64,000 nt of DNA, from NCBI GenBank assembly GCA_946122785.1, contig CAMGYJ010000011.1:56160449-56224448 (forward strand), read 5' to 3'. The position numbers were made by a program, and so were the translations under genes. Position 1 is the stretch's first letter; the number at the start of each line of letters is the position of its first letter. The DNA comes from Linum tenue (lineage: Eukaryota > Streptophyta > Magnoliopsida > Malpighiales > Linaceae). Below the pieces are notes generated by a model, which did no database searches, was not told the DNA's origin, and saw nothing but the letters and a program-made list of their open reading frames with translations. This document shows positions 46,633 through 59,052 of this stretch, one piece after another.

Positions 46633-49600
46633 TTCTCCGGCAATCGGAAACCAGATTTGCGATGAAGGAAAGAAAAGAGGGGAATTAGGTGGAGAAAAGG
46701 AGGATTGGCGCTGGTTTTAGATAGGACCAAGAATTTCATGGGCTTTTCGGGTGGGCTTCTTGCTCTCTGGCTTGGTAAGTGTGTTACAGGCCCATATAGA
46801 GAAGACTCAACTCCCAATATTCTAGAGTGTATATGAGTCGGATGGTTCGGATTTAGCCATTTTAATTACCCGACTCATGCACTATGGTTTGCGAAATATT
46901 AAATCCAAGTTCACCTAAAAAAATTTAAACCATACGGTTGTTTCTAATTGGGTTGGGTCGGGTTAGCGATATTTTTAAGTAAAAACCCAACCCAACACAA
47001 AATATATAATTATTCTACAGCATAAAAATATTTTATGACTAATTAAAATTTTAAACGAATAAACCAAGGTGAAAGGTATCAAAATTCACAAATATTGTTT
47101 GAATTTTTTTTAAAAAATTGCGATTTACTTCACCACGATATTTGTTGAAATAGGCTAAAAAGGTTATAAACGAACGAATACATAATATGTTATTCTATTA
47201 AAATTGTACGCAGGAAAAAGGGTTACGTGAATCATAGCTATATTCAATATATGTTTAAACTTTAAGTCGAAGAACGCATTAGATTAGGGAGACTATGAGA
47301 GAAAAATATGGTGAAATATCTTAATTTGCTCATAAGTATGGCTGTATACGACATAAATATTTTTTTAGATACGAGCTCATACTAATAGTTGGAACACGGG
47401 TTGAGTCGAATTCTACGGGTTGTATATTCCAAAATCCAAACTCAACCCAAAAAAAGCGGGTTATACAAAAGAAAACCCGGCCTCACCTATTCCAAAACCT
47501 TCGTTTTAGCGATAAATATGGGTGGATCTGATCGGATTAGACAAATTGATGGGATTGGACAAATTGCTCACCCTTAATTCCATCCACCAACAAAGAAGGA
47601 AAACGTTCGCATATAGAGAAAACTACTTATTTTGATAGACTTAGAATAGAATATTTGGCCTATGATATTTCTGCAATCACAAAAGGACATTAGTTCCCCT
47701 TTCTCAATTCGCCTCTTCCAATCTCCTTTTTAAATAATTGATGGAATGAATTCTGTGTGTGTACATGTTTCCTTTTCATGAACTGGGTGGTTGAGCTGAA
47801 ATCCGAATTTTTGAATTCTCTAGGGTAGGGGTGGAAGTCTTCTTTGCATTGAGTTTGAAAAGATGCATTGGCAATAGATAATTGGATTCCAAAGGGGATA
47901 GAATAATCGTCTTTGTTTTTTTCTTCTTTGGTTGGAACAAGATACATGTGTACCCAAACTTAATTACGTACTAGCCAACCCGTTTAGGAATCGTTCTCGT
48001 ATGTGTGTTCACGCTTTAGTTTAATTCAGTCTAGCTATTTGCTTTACCGATAACATTGAAAGGGACTTTTTCATATGTTTAGTAAAATCTCAATTTTTTT
48101 CATACAATCATCTCTTACTGTGGGTTGTTGGACATTTCCTAAGAAGAAAAAGAAAAATGTTTAGACATTAATTCACTATACAAAACTATGTCTTTTAAAT
48201 AATCATAAATGATAAAGAAAAGGGTTTATGAGCTCATTATGATTAGGTAAAGTATTTCTTAATCTTCCTTTTTGTGTGTCTGTAAATAGCATGGTGTTAA
48301 ATTAGACTCCAAATATTTCACAATTACAATTTTTTTTTAATCTTGTATACCAATAACGAGGCCAAACTCCACTATCTCATGACATTAATGGATGATATTA
48401 AAAATCTTTCAGTGAGAGCCCTTAGTTTCAACTCTCTATTTTTCTATCTAATTATGAAAAAAATATTTTATTTAAATATTCAACTTTAAATATTTTGATT
48501 TTTGGTTCCTTTTATTTGGAAGTATCTCCCTTTTGTAAATGCATGGGGAGCAAGGAATATATTATGAAGGATGTGTGTATGTGAAGCCCAATACTTGAGT
48601 TGAGATGTGCATATGAAAAGAGAGAAAAAGACTAAGGGGAAGGAAATTAAAAAGGGAGTAATTGTTGGGAGAGGGAATAAAATCTGTGCTTGCTAATGGG
48701 ATGAAATTCCAAGGGCATCTAGCTAAGCTTCTGATGGTAAAGTTTCATCATGGGAGAGGCATGGTTGGTTGATACCATGACCTAACTTTTCATTCAATTG
48801 TGTATATACATTTGAGATATTCAAGCAAAGATGTTCATATAGTAATAGACCAACATGTACAAGATTAGACAGGTACTCCAAAAGAGGCAGGAAACCGTTT
48901 TATAGGGTCTCGGAGTGGGTTCGGCAACCTGAGTTGGCTGGTTAACCAAGACCAGAACTCATGTCGTGTCACCCCACTGAACCCACTTGAGGAATGAATA
49001 GTTGATGATCGATCGACATGTTTGATCTTGGTTGGGTCAGTTAGCTGGGAAGTCGTCTGCTGATGAGAATGAGAGGAGGGGGCACCAGTTTCGAAGAGAG
49101 GAGACTAATCGGTGTAGCTATGGAGGTTAGAACAAAAGCCGGTTGGAAGAAGGAAATGAGATGATCATTGAATTGAACAAATACTTTGAAATGAACGCTA
49201 GGTGTGGGTTTAGCTTGTTCTTCCCCCCTTCGATTTTCAGGCGAGAAGCATGAGTTTTTTTTCAAATAATGACGATTGTTGACGGTAAGGTTTGAATATA
49301 GAGCGTGATGATGAATATTGTAACTGACTCATGCGCCTCGAGTTTGACGCTCGATTGGACTGAATGACCAAGACATTCGAGTTCCGAATCGGTTCAACCG
49401 AGAACCCGAACCCGAACCCATTTCTCATGGAAGGTTGTGGTGGGGACAAAGATTGGTAGGGGTTGGTGGCTGGGGAATGGAGCCAGCAGGATATCAACGA
49501 ACGACAAACAAAAGGGATATTCCATTCCCATCATTCAATAACCGACGCCAACTGATTATGTTTTTACTCCCATCACACTTGGCCAGAGGCCCAGAACACT

Positions 49601-50054
49601 CTGTTCATCTTTCCTTTCCTTTGCTTTCGTTTGTTCTTTCTTCTGCTCTAGGGCTTTTCACCACGTAAACAAAAGTGACCATGAATAAAAGAAGGAAAGC
49701 AAAAGATATCTATTAATTAATAACATTTTAACCTATATTTTGGCCAGATTATCAAAAGATTATCCATGGTTATAACTCTTACCATGCTCAAATCGGGTTG
49801 ATTTGGGTCAAGATTGATTGAGCTTACGTAATTCATTTTGTTACCATATAGCTAGAGAACGAGTGCAACAAATATATCGGCATTTGATACTCTTATTATT
49901 ATCATGACGAAATAATTTCTTTCTAGTTACAAGAATGATCATTTAAGACTAAGAGTATTAACAGGCGGTCTCGTTCAACTCTTAACCATTCTATGAATAC
50001 ACAATTTCAATCTTTTTACTCGAAGAGAATAATAAAATTCAACATAGATGTATG
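46633..50054. other. Intergenic DNA
   Basis: A 3.4-kb AT-rich gap. Between 46900 and 47580 there are repeated GGGTTGGGTCGGGTT / CCAACCC phrases, possibly an old TIR element without clear ends. The remainder contains only short, family-less open frames. No RNA gene recognised. Confidence 0.4.
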
Positions 50055-51058
50055 CAGTGGCGTAGCCAGACTTTGGATGGACTGGGGTCCTTAAAAAAAT
50101 TTAATGCAAAACTATAAAAAAAAACATAATTTTCACATCGTGATTTCATATTCTGAGAATATTGTATAACACTACTCAGGGTCTACACTACTAAGTACAT
50201 CCTTTTCTATATATTCTGAGAATATTGTACAACACACTCAGGGTCTTCTTTTCTTTTCACAACAACGTTTACATGGAAAAGAATGACCAACAGGTTGACA
50301 AGGACCTTTTAGAATGTAAGCTCTTCTTACTTCATCTTGGACATTAGGGTGGAAACTTGAGATTTTTTGTCTCAACCCAGGATAACCTTCTAAAGCATTA
50401 GCATCAAATTCCACAATTAATGCCTTCCCTCTCGAACTATCCATGTGTAAAAGTTTCCTTCCGTTCACCAATTTAATCCTCAACGAGGGAAAGCAACAAA
50501 CGCGAATAGATAGAATTGCGGATTATATCTTAGTAAGAGAGAGCCGTGTCAATTTTGGGAAATTTTCAATTTAGGGCATTTGATTCCCAGCAAAGCATGA
50601 GCATAATTCCTTTGTTTGAGTGGCCAGTGAATCCCAAAGCTTTGGCGGTTGGGCGGCTGGTGTGAGCAGGTGGTGAAGAAGAGCCGGAGAAGACAAGAAT
50701 GGATCAGCGGGCAGGCGGCAAAGGTTCCTCGTTGGCGGTAGAACTGGAGAGGATTGATATCGTAAACGTGGGGTAAGTTGTGTTCTGTATTTTCTTGTGA
50801 GAACGTGGAGAGAGGGAGAGATACTACTTTTCATATTGGGGTGGGAAAATATAGATTCTTGTAATTACTTTTAAAATTAAGAAAATGCTTTACAATTATA
50901 TATTAGTCACTGGTGGCAGGTGGAGAGTACTTTAGAAGCATTGGGGTCCTATATTTATAACTCCATTTTGACAGCCGCATACAACCGGTATTTGGCCACA
51001 ACTTTTGGGCCAAGTGGGGTCCTGGGACCCCAGTCCCAATGATCTCGCTCCGCCACTG
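50055..51058. mobile_element. hAT-superfamily DNA transposon, defective
   Basis: Inverted ends CAGTGGCGTAGCCAG (left) and CTCGCTCCGCCACTG (right), with ACTGGGGTCC also repeated inverted further in. Flanked by a perfect 8-bp duplication GATGTATG (50047-50054 and 51059-51066). It is 1004 bp and holds only a fragment of a transposase. A phrase (TTCTGAGAATATTGTA then CTCAGGGTCT) is repeated at 50151 and 50213. Confidence 0.92.
50238..50483 (-). pseudogene. hAT transposase fragment (TTF/MYM-type zinc finger region)
   Basis: The frame contains YPGLRQKISSFHPNVQDEV followed by RRAYILKGPCQPVGHSFP. This is the N-terminal TTF-type finger region seen in plant hAT/ZMYM1-like transposases, where LRxxIxxYxPNxxDxVRRAYLxxGPCQP is typical. 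Nothing of the DDE catalytic core or dimerisation domain is present, so it is a relic of an internal deletion. Confidence 0.75.
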
Positions 51059-52966
51059 GATGTATGTCGTGCATAGCGAACCCCACTAACCCTATAGCTT
51101 TTCTGTTCGTTTTCATCTGATCGTATATCTATTTGATCTTACCCGAAACGTTACGAGACGACACAAATATTTTCATTTTCTCGATCTCTACCCGGGTACC
51201 GGCCCGATCCATGATCCGTACCCGGCCCGATCCATGATCCGCCCCTACCTATGACCGGGACCATAAGCTAGGAGAAGAAAAGGAAAAGAACACAAAGGCC
51301 AAAAGAGATGGTGCAGAACGAAGGAGGCGACGAGAAGAAGATGAAGAATCTTGGAAAAAGGCAAGAGTTGGAGTCTTGTGTAACAAGAGACTGAAATTTA
51401 CAGAAAGCGATGTGCCCTAGCTAGCTAGCTCTCGTCTTCATCATCATCATTGTTTCTACTTTCTTTTTACACAGTTTGCATGTAGCAGGGCCAGTGATCT
51501 CTCTTTGCCTGCCCTAATTCCCACCCCATGGGGGAAACCGATGCACTGAGAAGAAGAGCAGTCATCAGTCAGTAGTCATATATGACCATACCTTTTAGCT
51601 TTATCGACCTTTCTCATTTCCTCATGTTGCTGCCATCTTTATAACTAAGTGAGATAAGGTTCACCATCTGATCGACAACTCACGAGGTATTGGGACTAAC
51701 TAGTTTGATCTCAACGAGTGTTGATTGCCGAAACGTGTATGCACATTCGGAACTTTGTAGACTGCGATGCACACCATTACATGCAATCGATGAATGCATT
51801 GTGATGTATACTAGCTAATAGCTATAGTGCATCCCCCAACACACACATTTAAGTTAATCTCTAGTACAGCTATAAGCAATATTGTGCAATGTGAAATCTA
51901 TGTTGTAAAATTAGCTAGCTAGATAGAGAAAGAATCTTGGTTACCATCTTACCCACTTCATTAAAGTTAAAAGAAAAGGAAGGGGGAATTTCATTAGAAA
52001 ATTGGAAAAATACAAAGCTGTAAATAGTGTAGCAGAAGAAGATTCCCCATGGGATATGAGACGTATAGAAAGAAAGAGAACAAAGAATAAGTGTTGCTTT
52101 ACAAATTAAGCTCTCCTTTTCCTTTTTAAGGCGCTTAATTTTATTTTATTTTATTTAGAGTCACAGAATTGGAATATCAGATATTCTTTCTTAGAGGCAA
52201 TATTTTTTTTCTCTCTTATTATCAGTGTCGTATTTGGATTAGATATTCCCTTTCCCCACTCTCTCATACACACAATAATATTCACTTGCAACTTTAGGAA
52301 CTAAAAAGATAGGGTATAATGCATGCTACATGGAATTATGATGCTCACCATTTCTCGGTTTGTGAATGATGAATGTTAATTGATAAAGTTATATAAAAAA
52401 AATGAAAAATGTGTGAGAATCTCGACTTAAGTCTCACTATGTAAGATGGAGAATTAACATGGATGTAGCCCATAATTATACCACTATGTTCATAGTAAAT
52501 TAGCATTAGTTAAACTCTTGTTATGATTATGAATAAGCACCACCACCACCTTCCTTGGTGCTCTAAGAATTTCGTTGTACCTACGGAACAATACTAATTC
52601 AATATCCAAGACAAGGTATATGCTAGTCCTTTCTTAAAAGAGAGGTTCTTTCTATCTCAAACGACAGCAAAGAACGGTAAGGAATTCAATAGTAGCAATA
52701 TAGTACTTGCGTAGAATATATATGATTGGTTGGTTACTAAAGAGACAAACTACGACAATTCACAATAAGGACGAGCCCCAAGTACGATAGTAAGGTTGCT
52801 CACATGAATAGATACGATAGTCACCCATTTTATTACTAGAAGTGGGTTTTAGTTATGTTTCTCACATGAGTAGATACTATAGTCGGCCACCAGTAATATT
52901 CCGACGTACATATGCCTAAACTCACACAATCCGAAGAATCAAGCTAAGTCATGCATTGGAAACTTG
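51059..52966. other. Intergenic DNA
   Basis: AT-rich. Two tandem copies of a unit ending in GGCCCGATCCATGATCC lie at about 51195-51241. AGCTAGCTAGCT occurs at 51419. No gene, miRNA hairpin or bounded element that I can support. Confidence 0.4.
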
Positions 52967-53941
52967 GGGTCGTTTGGTTTTGGTGATACTTAAATCAATG
53001 TATTGTGATTAATGCATGCATTGTAATATACATGTAATTAAGGAAAATGATGTAATGTTCTATACATTGTTTGGTTTTGGTGATAGTTCTTTTAGTATTC
53101 AACATGTTATATTACTTTTTCTGAGAAAAATCACTTTGCCCTTGCTTTTATGAGAACATATATATATATAACTAGGGGAAAGCACTCAAAATCGAGATTT
53201 TACGTAAAATTGAAAATGGGGGTAAAATCAGAATCGTAGAATCGAATCGTAAAATCGTAGGATTTTAAGATCCATATAAAAATGAAGACGGAATAATATT
53301 AGTAAGAAAAATCATGAATAACATAAAAGCACATAACACTTAAAATGATAATTTTTCAAGGTTAATGTTCCAATTTATCAAGGTTAATGTTAAGAGGTGG
53401 TGAATCGATGATGATTAATACGTTGATGTGAATTGATTATAGCCGATGGTGGTTAGTGTGAGAGAACTAAATGATGTTGGTGGAGGAGAAGAAAAAGAGG
53501 CGTAATTTTGCAAATTCTGGGCAAAATAAGTAAAATTGACACAAAATATTTGAATCGTAAAATCGTAAGACTTTAAAGATTTAAATCGTGAATAGTGTAA
53601 GATTTTAAGTTCCCTAGGTTTTATAGTGAAATCAGAATCGGAATAGGTAAGTAAAATCGTAAAAGCGTATGATTTTAGGATTTAAATCGGGGTTTTGACT
53701 ACTCTGACTAGGGGTATACTTGGAACAAAAAATGAACCCAACAATCTCCACAAAACTATCTCAACAATCTCAAATTTTAGTAGAGATAGTACTATCACTC
53801 ATTTTGAATTATAGTTTCCATCACATCAAGCACACAATGCATGTATTGTTTGTGCAGAAAATTCAAAAAAATAATACATTATGGACAATACATGCATTGT
53901 AACTATCCCAAGCAAACAATCACCAAAACCAAACGGACTCC
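52967..53941. mobile_element. TIR MITE, PIF/Harbinger-like
   Basis: Left end GGGTCGTTTGGTTTTGGTGA and right end TCACCAAAACCAAACGGACTCC-like complement (complement of GAGTCCGTTTGGTTTTGG). Flanking TTG on both sides could be a 3-bp target copy, but that is weak. The phrase GTTTGGTTTTGGTGATA recurs at about 53070. A second element sits inside (53179-53706); without it the host is about 440 bp. No coding capacity. Confidence 0.6.
53179..53706. mobile_element. Nested hAT-like MITE
   Basis: Flanked by a perfect 8-bp duplication ACTAGGGG (53171-53178 and 53707-53714). Ends are imperfectly inverted: AAAGCACTCAAAATCGAGAT on the left, and the right end read in complement is CAGAGTAGTCAAAACCCCGA. The body is full of AAATCGTA/GATTTTA words. 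528 bp, non-coding. Confidence 0.75.
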
Positions 53942-54039
53942 TTGGATTTTTTTTTTACTTATGACCATGTTAGGGATGGAGTTACGTGTAGTTCGAAAGG
54001 GGTTGCACGTTCTTGTTTGTATTTTATTTGAGGTTATAG

Positions 54040-54945
54040 TTTTTTTTTATAAAAGATAATCATATATTGATTGAAACCGAATAGGTAATTACACCCTGGA
54101 AAACAGCCAGGCCTGGAAATCAAAAGAACGACAAGTAGCCGGAGACAACGAAAGGGCCTTTCTAGCCACCACATGGGCTACCCTATTGCTAATCCGACCT
54201 ACAAATCGAACACTAAACCCTGTATGAGAAGCAAAACAATGCACAACCTCCTCCAGGACCCCCCACACCGACTATCCCTTGTATCCGACCGATTTATCTT
54301 CTCGATGAGGACCTTGGCATACCCCTCAAACCGGACGTTCTGCATACCATGATTAATACACCAATAAAGCGCTTCCCTAAGGGATAGTAATTCCACAACC
54401 ATTGGATCCTCAATACCCCGAAACTGCACCCCTTGGGCCTGCAGGATCGCCCGCTGAGGGTTATGCAGAACCATCCCCCCAGCCGAATGGGACCCTGCCC
54501 GAGTTGCCCCGTCCCACGAGCAGATAAAGCTAGTATCTGCACCCAGATTGACCGGAGGAGGAGAGGGCACAGGGCCTTGAACAACCAGATCCACAGGTAA
54601 CCTCGCCCATTCCGCACATTGTTGGTGAACTTGACGCATCAAGGCCGGAAAGCCAAAATGTTTGCCCTAAAAAACAACCCAGTTCCTGGACTTCCAAATT
54701 CGCCAGAGGACAGCCACCACCAGCAGGAGAACATCAGGTTGCTGGATTAAAGCAAGCATTCGCTTAAGAAGGAGGGGGAAAGTATGGCGAGGCAATCCCT
54801 TCCCCAGGTACTCCAATCCTGCCAAATCCCAAAGCGCTCGAGCCACAGGGCATTCGAGAAACAAGTGCTCTAACGTTTCCGATTCACCCCAACAGATTGG
54901 GCACCGAGCCAACACTGGCACTTTCTTCCCAATTAGGGCCTCCGT
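54040..54945 (-). mobile_element. 5'-truncated LINE (L1 type) with poly-A tail
   Basis: On the minus strand it runs from about 54945 to a poly-A tail (T's at 54040-54048 on the plus strand). It encodes the last part of a LINE polyprotein: a zinc-binding reverse transcriptase module (CPICWGESETLEHLFLECPV, 54667-54921) and an RNase H-like domain (54199-54642). The two are in the same frame, separated by one TAG at 54667. No upstream reverse transcriptase is present, so this is a dead 5'-truncated copy. Confidence 0.88.
54199..54921 (-). pseudogene. LINE zf-RVT and RNase H-like fragment
   Basis: Within the LINE copy. The zinc module is followed by LWDLAG and LWRIWKSRNWVVF, then an in-frame stop. 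RNase H follows with FICSWDGATRAGSHSAGG (first catalytic Asp) and VELLSLREALYWCINHGMQ (Glu). The third acidic position, usually Asp in FEGD/ESD, reads FEGYAKVLIEKI here and is probably lost. The frame then runs out after GSWRRL. Confidence 0.8.
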
Positions 54946-56225
54946 AGTGTGTATCTGTATGTTGAGAAAATAATGAAAAAGTGTTAGGATGAAAAACTAT
55001 TGTTAGCCGCTCTCGTGTGAGATTTAGATCCAATCCTAATAAGCTGGTATGATTTATGTAACCATCTTCATCCTTAATCATGCTTTCAACACATAACTTA
55101 TATACCATTTTTTTATGACGAAAACTTGATACATACGTTGAAGATTTACCTCAACACCATGAATACCCGAATCCACGAGAACAAACCATCTATGGATACA
55201 AGTTACATTATCAATCGATGAAAAAAAAATATTTTATTTTTATTTTTAACCCAACTTCATTCTAAATCATGACTTCGTGCTATGACCTGTATACCCAGTT
55301 TCCTTATGACGAAAAACTTGATACATACGTTGAAGATTTACCTCTACGCCATGAATACCAAACAATTAATCTATGAGAACAAATTAAACCATCTATATGG
55401 GTACAATATATATGATCACTCTTAAGTGTGACCTAAAAAAAAATTTCCCAATACTCCTCCCTTTGTTCATTTTAGTTCCCCCCACACATTGGAGTGATAG
55501 AAAGCTAATTCCTTGGTCTCTTTTGAATGGTCTTTGTTTGTGTGAGAGAAGAAGGGCCATTTGAAGAATGTCACGTGGGCTTCAAAGCCATGCCATGCAA
55601 ACGTAGACCAAGAGCATCCAATGCACACTACAACTTCAGTCACAGAAAACCAAAAACAAAAAAACCACAGCTCTTTTAACCTTACTTATGATCAACAAAC
55701 AATCCTAAGACTGTAAAACACAGTAAAAAAAAAAAAAAAAGAGGTTGCAAAAGGGTAAAACAAAAGGGGACAGAGCACATGAAACCACCCTATCTTACAC
55801 TGTCAGAGACCAGAAGCCTCTCAGCCAGCCAGCCTCTTTTCTCTGATTCCTTGTTTCAGAATTCAGAGAATAACCACCTTCTCTCTACCAAATTTCAGTT
55901 TTTGGCTTTTTGCCCTCCTTTTCTTTTCTCAACTTTGCTTCTTTTTTGCAAGAAGTTACCATCCCTCTTTATCCCCCTCCCTCCCTCCCTCTTGTGCCAT
56001 CTCTTACACTCACCACCTTTAACTCCTTTCTTTTTCCCTTTCTCTCTATAAATTCCCACATAGCTACTTTATTCCCTTCTTGAACCTCCCCCTCTCCCTC
56101 CTCTGCCCTAACAAGCCACAAAAACCAAATCTTTTTGTTCTCTTTGCCCATTTCCCCCCCTATAGCTTCAAACTCCCCTCTCTCATTACCTTGTTGAACC
56201 AAAGATTTGTGACAATCTATATCAA
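54946..56225. other. Intergenic and EFM promoter/leader
   Basis: Two tandem copies of a roughly 190-bp unit, recognised by GATACATACGTTGAAGATTT, lie at about 55080-55265 and 55268-55410. A poly-A run is at 55725-55740. From about 55800 to 56225 the plus strand is strongly pyrimidine-rich (CTC, TTTC), fitting the 5' leader of the EFM gene. Confidence 0.5.
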
Positions 56226-58214
56226 ATGGCATCTTCTTCTTCTTCTGAGCTGAGCTTGGATTGCAAACCCCACACCCATCATTCTTTGCTTCTGAGATGC
56301 TTCTCCTCCGACCAAATCATCACTCATCAGGATCATCATCATCAGAACCCACAAAAGCTGGAGGAATTCCTGTCCCGGCTCGAGGAAGAGAGGCTGAAGA
56401 TCGACGCTTTCAAGAGAGAGCTCCCACTCTGCATGCAACTCCTCACCAATGGTAATAGCACTTGATCAAAAAAAAAAAGAAAAAGGAAAAAAAACCCACA
56501 TCCCATTTCATTCATTTCAACATAAAGTTACAATCTTTGATGCCATTTCTTCTCCAAAATCATGTTCTCATCGCCATTTCATTCATTTCAACATAAAGTT
56601 ACAATCTTTGATGCCAATTCTTCTCCAAAATCATGATCTCATCCTCCCCCGCAGCCATGGAGAGCTCAAGGCAGCAGCTTCAAGCATACAAAGGCAGCCA
56701 CCACCAACATCACCAGCCAACAGTAGTTCTCGAGGAATTCATACCACTAAAAAACTCATCTTTACCACCACCACCCGAATCGGCTTCCTCGTTAGAGATC
56801 AAGGGATGTGGCAGCAACACCGACAACAAGGCGAATTGGATGACGACGGCTCAGCTATGGAGCCAAGAGACCAAGCCTCTGCCTCCACCAAAAGACAAAA
56901 CCCGCGAAACCCATCATCATCATCAGACGACGATGATGATGATGGGGTTCAACGTTAGCCCGAAATTCGGACTGGATGAAGCTCCAACTCTGGCACTTGC
57001 TTCAGCCGTTGGATCAACAACAGAGGATGTTAACAACAATAACCATCATGATTATCGTCACGAGGATAGTGACAAAAGAGGTGGTAATCAACCTCCCGAT
57101 CTACAAGCTGTCGGGGCAGTGGACAGTAACGTTAATGGATCGAATGGCGGCGACAACAACAACAACAACAATGGTGGTAGTGGTGGTCAGAATCATAGGA
57201 AGGCGAGGAGGTGTTGGTCGCCTGATTTGCACAGGAGATTTGTGAATGCGCTTCAAATGCTTGGTGGGTCTCAAGGTAGGCGACCAAAAGATTGTAACTT
57301 TGATGTTAATCGGTTAAGAAATTTCATAATTGGTTGATTTGGTTTCGTGCTAGATTGTGTATAGTAAATAGTAATGATTGCCCAATCTTTTTTTATTTAT
57401 TTATTATTTCTTGTTATGAGTAGTTAATGACTAATTTTATTTTTTGGTTGTTGTGTAGTGGCGACTCCAAAGCAAATCAGGGAACTAATGAAGGTTGACG
57501 GTTTGACCAATGACGAAGTGAAAAGCCATCTCCAGGTACGAACAGCTGCAGAGGAAAAGAAGAACAGAGACCATTTCTGTTTTGTCGGTTTGTTTGGACC
57601 CAAAGAGATATCTTCTTCATAATGATCTTTGTCTTTTTTTGTTTTTGTTTTTTTTTTTGTCACAGAAATATAGGCTGCACACAAGGAGACCGAGCCCAAG
57701 CCCACAGGCGCCAGGTGGGCCAGGGCCGCAGCTCGTGGTCCTAGGCGGGATCTGGGTCCCACCGGAGTACGCTGCCGCCGCCGTTGCCGGACACGGCGGA
57801 CACCCGACGCTCTACGGCGGCGCCACCGCGCACGCGCCTCCTCCCCACTTCTGCGCCGCCCGGGACTCCGCCGCACAGGACTACTACGTCGCCGCCGGTG
57901 GAATGCCGATTCCCCCTCCGCCGCACCACCACCACCACCACGCGGCGTTTCAGCAGCATCATCACCACCAGGTCCACGTGTACAAGACGACGTCGTCCCG
58001 GGGGCATAGCTCCGGCCCGGAGTCCGACGACCGAGCAGCCGCCGCGGGAGAGAGGTCGGAGAGCATCGAGGAGGATGGGAAGTCGGACAGCAGCAGCTGG
58101 AAGGCAGCGGAGAGCGGCGACAATATCGCCGCCGCCGGCGGCGGGAAAGGGCTGGCTGCGTTGAGGGAGAATGGAGATGAATGTGATCGGAGTGAAATCA
58201 CTCTCAAATTTTAA
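56226..58214 (+). CDS. EFM: GARP (G2-like/MYB) transcription factor EFM (HHO/NIGT1 family)
   Basis: Four exons: 56226..56451, 56655..57275, 57459..57535 and 57666..58214 (1473 nt, 490 residues). The start [15 protein letters not shown] and the helical block [20 protein letters not shown] are conserved in the HHO family. EEFIPLK and [14 protein letters not shown] follow. The GARP DNA-binding domain spans about 256-315 ([20 protein letters not shown] through [12 protein letters not shown] to [16 protein letters not shown]), split by two introns. [14 protein letters not shown] and the C-terminal GLAALRE...RSEITLKF match Arabidopsis EARLY FLOWERING MYB as I recall. EFM represses FT and delays flowering in response to temperature and light. 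His and Asn runs are unusually long. Nuclear. Confidence 0.93.
56503..56644 (+). repeat. 71-bp tandem duplication in EFM intron 1
   Basis: Two near-identical head-to-tail copies starting at 56503 and 56574 (CCATTTCATTCATTTCAACA...). The second ends just before the pyrimidine tract and AG of the 3' splice site. It accounts for most of this 203-bp intron. Confidence 0.9.
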
Positions 58215-59052
58215 CCCAAACAGAAAATCGTTACATAATTCATTTCCTACTTTTTAGGGTTTAGGGTTTTTAATTTAGATGGAATTCGGAGTTCGTTGTG
58301 TAATCATCGCCTAACTTCCCATTTTAGTGCCTAAATATTGTTATTGTTTCACCTCCAGCCACCCAATTAATCGTTACATAATTCATTTCCTTCTAATGCC
58401 TCGATGTTGATGGACATATATGCCCCTTGTACATTCTGCAGCGTGGTCAGGAAGAGAGAAAAAGGAGAGGTTTTTAGTTCTAGTATGGATATGAAAGTTG
58501 CAGGCTTTTCTCATTACAGTGAAAGAGAGTACAGCAGATATGATTATGGTCAGGAAGATGACCATATCTGTAAATCTAAGCAGGTTGGTTTGTTTTGCTT
58601 TGTCTTCCCATTATGCCCTCCATCCAACCAAAGTTAAGAAAACAGGGTTCAGGTAAAGAAAGCCGAAAGCATCTGATGCAGTTAGTATTCTTTCCAACTT
58701 ATTCTCTAAACCCTCTTTCTCTCCCACACACACAAGCTTTCGTAAAACCACTTTTTCTGCCTTTGTGCTCAAGTTTGATCCAAAGCAACTTGCTTTGAAC
58801 AAAGTTTCAGATGGGAATTCACACTGTGCAAGTGCGACAGAGAAACTCTTTTCCATTACAAATTCTAGCAATCCCTACTTAGTACAAAGCAGATTCAACA
58901 ACATCTCTCATAAAGTAGGGACAGCAGCAACATTGCATACATCTGCTGATAATAATGATAGCCATAGTTTTCTTCCCGTTTGCAGTGTGGACTTTCTTGC
59001 TCAGTTCCACCACAAACAGAGGATGTTGGGTAGTTTAAAACCGGAATCCATC
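58215..59052. other. Convergent 3' flanks of EFM and the RRM gene
   Basis: Stops of two convergent genes enclose this 838-bp stretch. It probably holds both 3' UTRs. Short open frames have no family features. Confidence 0.45.

Noticed and set aside
51410..51440. AGCTAGCTAGCT palindrome as a miRNA hairpin or regulatory site
   Set aside because: No extended complementary arms that I can see; common low-complexity palindrome.
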